A stretch of DNA of 7,902 nucleotides from Caryophanales bacterium UBA5632 (lineage in GTDB: Bacteria; Bacillota_I; Bacilli_A; Izemoplasmatales; Hujiaoplasmataceae), in the NCBI GenBank assembly GCA_002421405.1, contig DIJY01000100.1:1-7902 (forward strand), written 5' to 3'. Below, piece after piece: positions 5,211-7,902 of the stretch; the first letter of the stretch is position 1; each line of letters starts with the position of its first letter. Under the pieces are notes generated by a model, which saw only the letters and a list, made by a program, of their open reading frames with translations, ran no database searches and had not been told where the DNA came from. The translations under genes and the position numbers were made by a program.

Positions 5211-7355
5211 TTAACGTCCTAATTTCTTAAGAATATCATTTAATTTTTCAAAAGTGACTAATACTTCTCTTGGTTTTGTTCCCACGTTTCGTGAGACAAT
5301 CCCATAAAATTCAAGCGCAGATACAATTTGCGTTGCGCGATTGAATCCTATCGCGAATTCTTGCGTAATTTTATTCAATGAGCATTTTTCTTCATTGATA
5401 ACGTAACGGGCAACATCGGGAAATAAATCATCGATTTCAGCAGCTTCCTCAGTCGCTTTACTTGTTTTAATCAAAGATTCATGGGTGAAAATATATTGTG
5501 GGTATGCTTGTTCTTTGATATATTCGGTAATCGCTTCAATTTCACCCGGTGAAAGAAACGCGCCTTGAAGACGACGAATTTTACCGTTTTCAGATAAAAG
5601 CATGTCACCTTGACCTAATAATTTATCGGCACCAGGTGTATCAAGTACCACCATAGAATCTGTTGATGAAGGGACTCTAAATGCAAAGCGAGTCGGAATA
5701 TTTGCTTTGATAGCACCTTTGATGATATCGGCAGAAGGGCGTTGAGTAGCTAATATCAAATGGATACCTACCGCTCTTGATTTTTGTGTTAAACGCAAGA
5801 TTTGATCTTCAACTTCAGGACCGCCATTGATTAATAAATCGGAAGCTTCTTCGACGATGATGACAATGCGGGGCATCGCTTCAAATTCAGAATCATTGAC
5901 TCTTCGTTCGTAATAATCTTTGACGTTAATCGATTTAAATTTTTTAAGAACATCATAACGTCTTTCCATTTCAGATACAGCCCATTTTAATGATTCGATG
6001 GCAACTTTTGAATCATCAATAATCGGTGTGACAAGATGAGGAATATCAGCGAATTGTTGCAAATCAACTTTTTTAGGGTCAATCAGTAACAATTTTACTT
6101 GATCAGGTTTGTTTTTAAAGATGATTGATGCGATGATTGATGCAATACAAACTGATTTACCAGATTGAGTCGATCCAGCAACAAGACCGTGAGGCATTGT
6201 CTCAATGGAGGTATAAACAGGATTTGCATCAATATCGAGACCAATGCCTAAAAGCAAAGGGTCTTTTGATTGTAAAAATCTTGGATTATCAACAACATCC
6301 CCAAAAAATACTGATTCACGGACTTTATTCGGAACTTCGATTCCGATGGTCGTTTTACCAGGAATCGGTGCTTCAATACGAATTGAGAGCGCCGCTAAAT
6401 TCATTTGGATATTATCTGATATTGAAGTTATTTTTTTAGTTTGAACGCCTGCTCCTAATGAAATTTCATAACGGGTGACTGTCGGACCTTTGGTAAAGTT
6501 TGTGACTTCACCTGCAATATCAAAAGCAATCAAGGTTTGGTTGATGATATCGATATTTGCTTGAATCCACTCTTGACCTTCATTTGTTTTGGGTGGTGAT
6601 TTTTTGAGAAGGGCAATCGAAGGTAGCCGATAAGAATCAAAATTTGAAACAATCTGTTCACGATATTTTTCCAACCTTGAAACTGGTTTTTCTTCTATAT
6701 TTGTATCAAAAATCGGTTTCGGTTGTTGAATAGGTTCTTTATCCTCGATATTTTGAAATAATATTTCATCTTCATCTTCTTCATCAATGGGACCAAAACG
6801 GTTAATATCAAAACTATCTTTTCCGTGTTGAAAATTATCAGAAAATTCATCTTTTGTAAAGACGATCTCTTCATCGTCTTCTTTGCGTTTTTCACCGACA
6901 GCGGCGAAAAACTCATCAATTGAAACTTGATCATTTTCGATCGACGAAGGTGTTTCAACTGCTTTTTGTGCTTCTATCTCATCATCTCGTCTTCTTCTTT
7001 GTAAGTCCGTAATATCAAGTTCACCAGAAAGGATTTTTTTCTTATCAGCGTTATTTATCGCATTGAATTCATAGTAAGAGTCACCAAAACGCTTTTTAGC
7101 TTCCTCTTTGGTGAGTTTTTTCTCTTTTCGAAAAGCGTCATATTTTTTATCGATATCGCCAAAATATTTACGGTCGTTCGTAATCACAACATTGTCTTTG
7201 ACACTTTTACCGAAAATTGGAGATACAAAGGTTCGTTTTAAAGTTTCTTTATCGGATAGCTCAGAGATTTTCGGAATAAAAAATGGACGGCTATCTTCGG
7301 TTCTTGTCGAACCTGGAATAATCCGATCAGCGACTTTTTTTCGTTTGAACAACAT
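5211..7355 (-). CDS. ftsK: FtsK/SpoIIIE-family DNA translocase lacking membrane segments (SftA-like)
   Basis: ATP-driven double-stranded DNA pump of the type that clears chromosomes from the division septum. In 714 residues: a hydrophilic N-terminal half without any membrane helix, acidic stretches at 158-170 and 190-208, the alpha/beta motor domain (about 255-615), and a C-terminal winged-helix gamma domain (about 642-702, ending KPREVLV). Walker A is GSTQSGKS (394-401). The Walker B strand is IVIIVEEASDLL (497-508), with E502 where FtsK proteins normally have D. The ATQRPSADII and KANIPTRFAFRV blocks (536-561) are clear. Membrane-free architecture matches Bacillus SftA better than SpoIIIE. 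ATG at 7355 follows GGGGGAG (7368-7362) by 6 bases; the in-frame TTG at 7391 precedes that site. It overlaps the upstream gene by 29 bases. It may be the only FtsK or one of two; this cannot be told here. Confidence 0.9.
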   Translation of the reverse strand: MLFKRKKVADRIIPGSTRTEDSRPFFIPKISELSDKETLKRTFVSPIFGKSVKDNVVITNDRKYFGDIDKKYDAFRKEKKLTKEEAKKRFGDSYYEFNAINNADKKKILSGELDITDLQRRRRDDEIEAQKAVETPSSIENDQVSIDEFFAAVGEKRKEDDEEIVFTKDEFSDNFQHGKDSFDINRFGPIDEEDEDEILFQNIEDKEPIQQPKPIFDTNIEEKPVSRLEKYREQIVSNFDSYRLPSIALLKKSPPKTNEGQEWIQANIDIINQTLIAFDIAGEVTNFTKGPTVTRYEISLGAGVQTKKITSISDNIQMNLAALSIRIEAPIPGKTTIGIEVPNKVRESVFFGDVVDNPRFLQSKDPLLLGIGLDIDANPVYTSIETMPHGLVAGSTQSGKSVCIASIIASIIFKNKPDQVKLLLIDPKKVDLQQFADIPHLVTPIIDDSKVAIESLKWAVSEMERRYDVLKKFKSINVKDYYERRVNDSEFEAMPRIVIIVEEASDLLINGGPEVEDQILRLTQKSRAVGIHLILATQRPSADIIKGAIKANIPTRFAFRVPSSTDSMVVLDTPGADKLLGQGDMLLSENGKIRRLQGAFLSPGEIEAITEYIKEQAYPQYIFTHESLIKTSKATEEAAEIDDLFPDVARYVINEEKCSLNKITQEFAIGFNRATQIVSALEFYGIVSRNVGTKPREVLVTFEKLNDILKKLGR

Positions 7356-7902
7356 CGGTTTCTCCCCCTTCTGGAAGTTCTTCAGATTCAACTTCTTCGA
7401 TTATCCTGTCAAATTCGTTTTCAACGATGGCTTCATCAGCTGGATTTTCAAATATTTTTTTACTATATAAATTGTTAGTTTCTTCACCAACAATCCGAAT
7501 AATCAGTTTGCATGCTTCTTTCGTTACAAGCGTCGTTGATGGTTTTATTGCGATTTTTCTAAACCAATAAATCGGATTTGCATAATTCAAAACCGCAGCG
7601 CCAATCGATAATATTTTAGAGACTTTATATTGGCGGTTTAGTTTCATGATTTTTGAATTATCCAATGCTTTCTTTTTATTCAAAAGATTCACAATCGTAG
7701 AAATCCGATAATTCTTAAACCGACGAATGAATTTTCCATTGACTAATTTAGTGAGACGTTTAGTAATATAATAGTTCAAATCCAATAATTCTTGGATTGA
7801 AAGTTCATAAAGTGGGTACTTTGAATCTTTAAAATAGTATTTGGCAATATCAGTCATGAGTTCCATGGAGAGTTCAAAAGCAACTCTAAAATAGGCGTTA
7901 TC
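7327..7902 (-). CDS. Unknown protein, N-terminus beyond window
   Basis: I do not recognise this protein. The frame has no stop up to the window edge, so 191 residues are visible and the 5' end is missing. An internal ATG at 7866 has no ribosome binding site, so it is not convincing as the start. The visible part is mostly helical-looking and basic: a YFKDSKYPLYELS segment (about 22-34), a lysine/arginine-rich middle (about 47-95), a moderately hydrophobic stretch ending NPIYWFRK (about 97-116), then IIRIVGEETNNLYSKK (about 134-149) and a strongly acidic tail (about 152-184). The hydrophobic stretch is short and may not span a membrane. The last 29 bases overlap the ftsK-like gene and hold its ribosome binding site, so the two are probably translated together. 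TGA stop. Confidence 0.8.
   Translation of the reverse strand, partial: DNAYFRVAFELSMELMTDIAKYYFKDSKYPLYELSIQELLDLNYYITKRLTKLVNGKFIRRFKNYRISTIVNLLNKKKALDNSKIMKLNRQYKVSKILSIGAAVLNYANPIYWFRKIAIKPSTTLVTKEACKLIIRIVGEETNNLYSKKIFENPADEAIVENEFDRIIEEVESEELPEGGETDVVQTKKSR
7362..7368 (-). promoter_or_regulatory. Ribosome binding site of the ftsK-like gene
   Basis: GGGGGAG on the minus strand, 6 bases before the ATG at 7355 and inside the coding end of the upstream unknown gene. It favours the 714-residue start over a TTG at 7391. Confidence 0.75.

Noticed and set aside
6695..6958. Second minus-strand frame inside the ftsK-like gene
   Set aside because: A shifted reading of the acidic linker, rich in Lys/Met by codon shift; the main frame is continuous through it, so it is neither a frameshift nor a separate gene.
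7108..7470. Plus-strand frame opposite the ftsK start
   Set aside because: Antisense to two genes and low in complexity; the minus-strand frames have good start signals while this one has none.
1..7902. Mycoplasma-type genetic code, tRNA or rRNA genes, CRISPR, insertion sequence, defence or phage system
   Set aside because: TGA ends three genes and Trp is TGG. No regularly spaced repeats, transposase or integrase motifs, RNA gene folds or defence proteins are seen. All genes except the partial one at the right edge match housekeeping families.

Overview
This is a gene-dense, AT-rich window with every supported gene on the minus strand, so transcription runs from high to low coordinates. The gene set and order suggest a low-GC Firmicutes or Mollicutes-related bacterium, such as an Acholeplasma- or Izemoplasma-like lineage; this placement is an inference. 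Tryptophan is encoded by TGG and TGA is used as a stop (unknown gene, rbgA, atpZ), so the genetic code is not the Mycoplasma/Spiroplasma one. Strong GGAGG-type Shine-Dalgarno sites are present. The order tsaC - rpiB - upp - atpZ/atpI resembles the Bacillus subtilis ywlC - ywlF(rpiB) - ywlG - glyA - upp - atpI region, with ywlG and glyA absent. rbgA-rnhB also matches a Bacillus pair.

First transcription unit (7902 down to 1699): an unrecognised protein cut by the window edge, an FtsK/SpoIIIE-family DNA translocase without membrane segments, signal peptidase I (lepB), the ribosome-assembly GTPase rbgA, ribonuclease HII (rnhB), a HAD phosphatase of the phosphoglycolate phosphatase type, and the tRNA threonylcarbamoyladenosine enzyme tsaC. 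Genes overlap or lie at most 19 bases apart, so they probably form one operon of housekeeping functions. A hairpin followed by a T-rich run sits just after tsaC.

Junction (1585-1698): the only real intergenic gap, 114 bases. It holds the terminator, then at once a strong sigma-A promoter (TTGTCA, 17 bases, TATAAT with an extended -10 TG). A weaker tandem promoter may lie closer to rpiB.

Second transcription unit (1620 down past base 1): rpiB (pentose phosphate isomerase B), upp (uracil salvage, which uses PRPP made from ribose 5-phosphate), then atpZ and atpI, the two small membrane proteins that usually head the F1Fo ATP synthase operon. The ATP synthase structural genes would be expected just beyond base 1. 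No promoter is visible between rpiB and atpI, so the ATP synthase genes may depend partly on the rpiB promoter.

I see no mobile element, CRISPR array, RNA gene or clearly new system. The points most worth a second look are the diverged, membrane-free FtsK homologue with its unknown overlapping partner, the overlapped terminator/promoter junction, a signal peptidase with an enlarged membrane region, and several starts that differ from the longest open frame.
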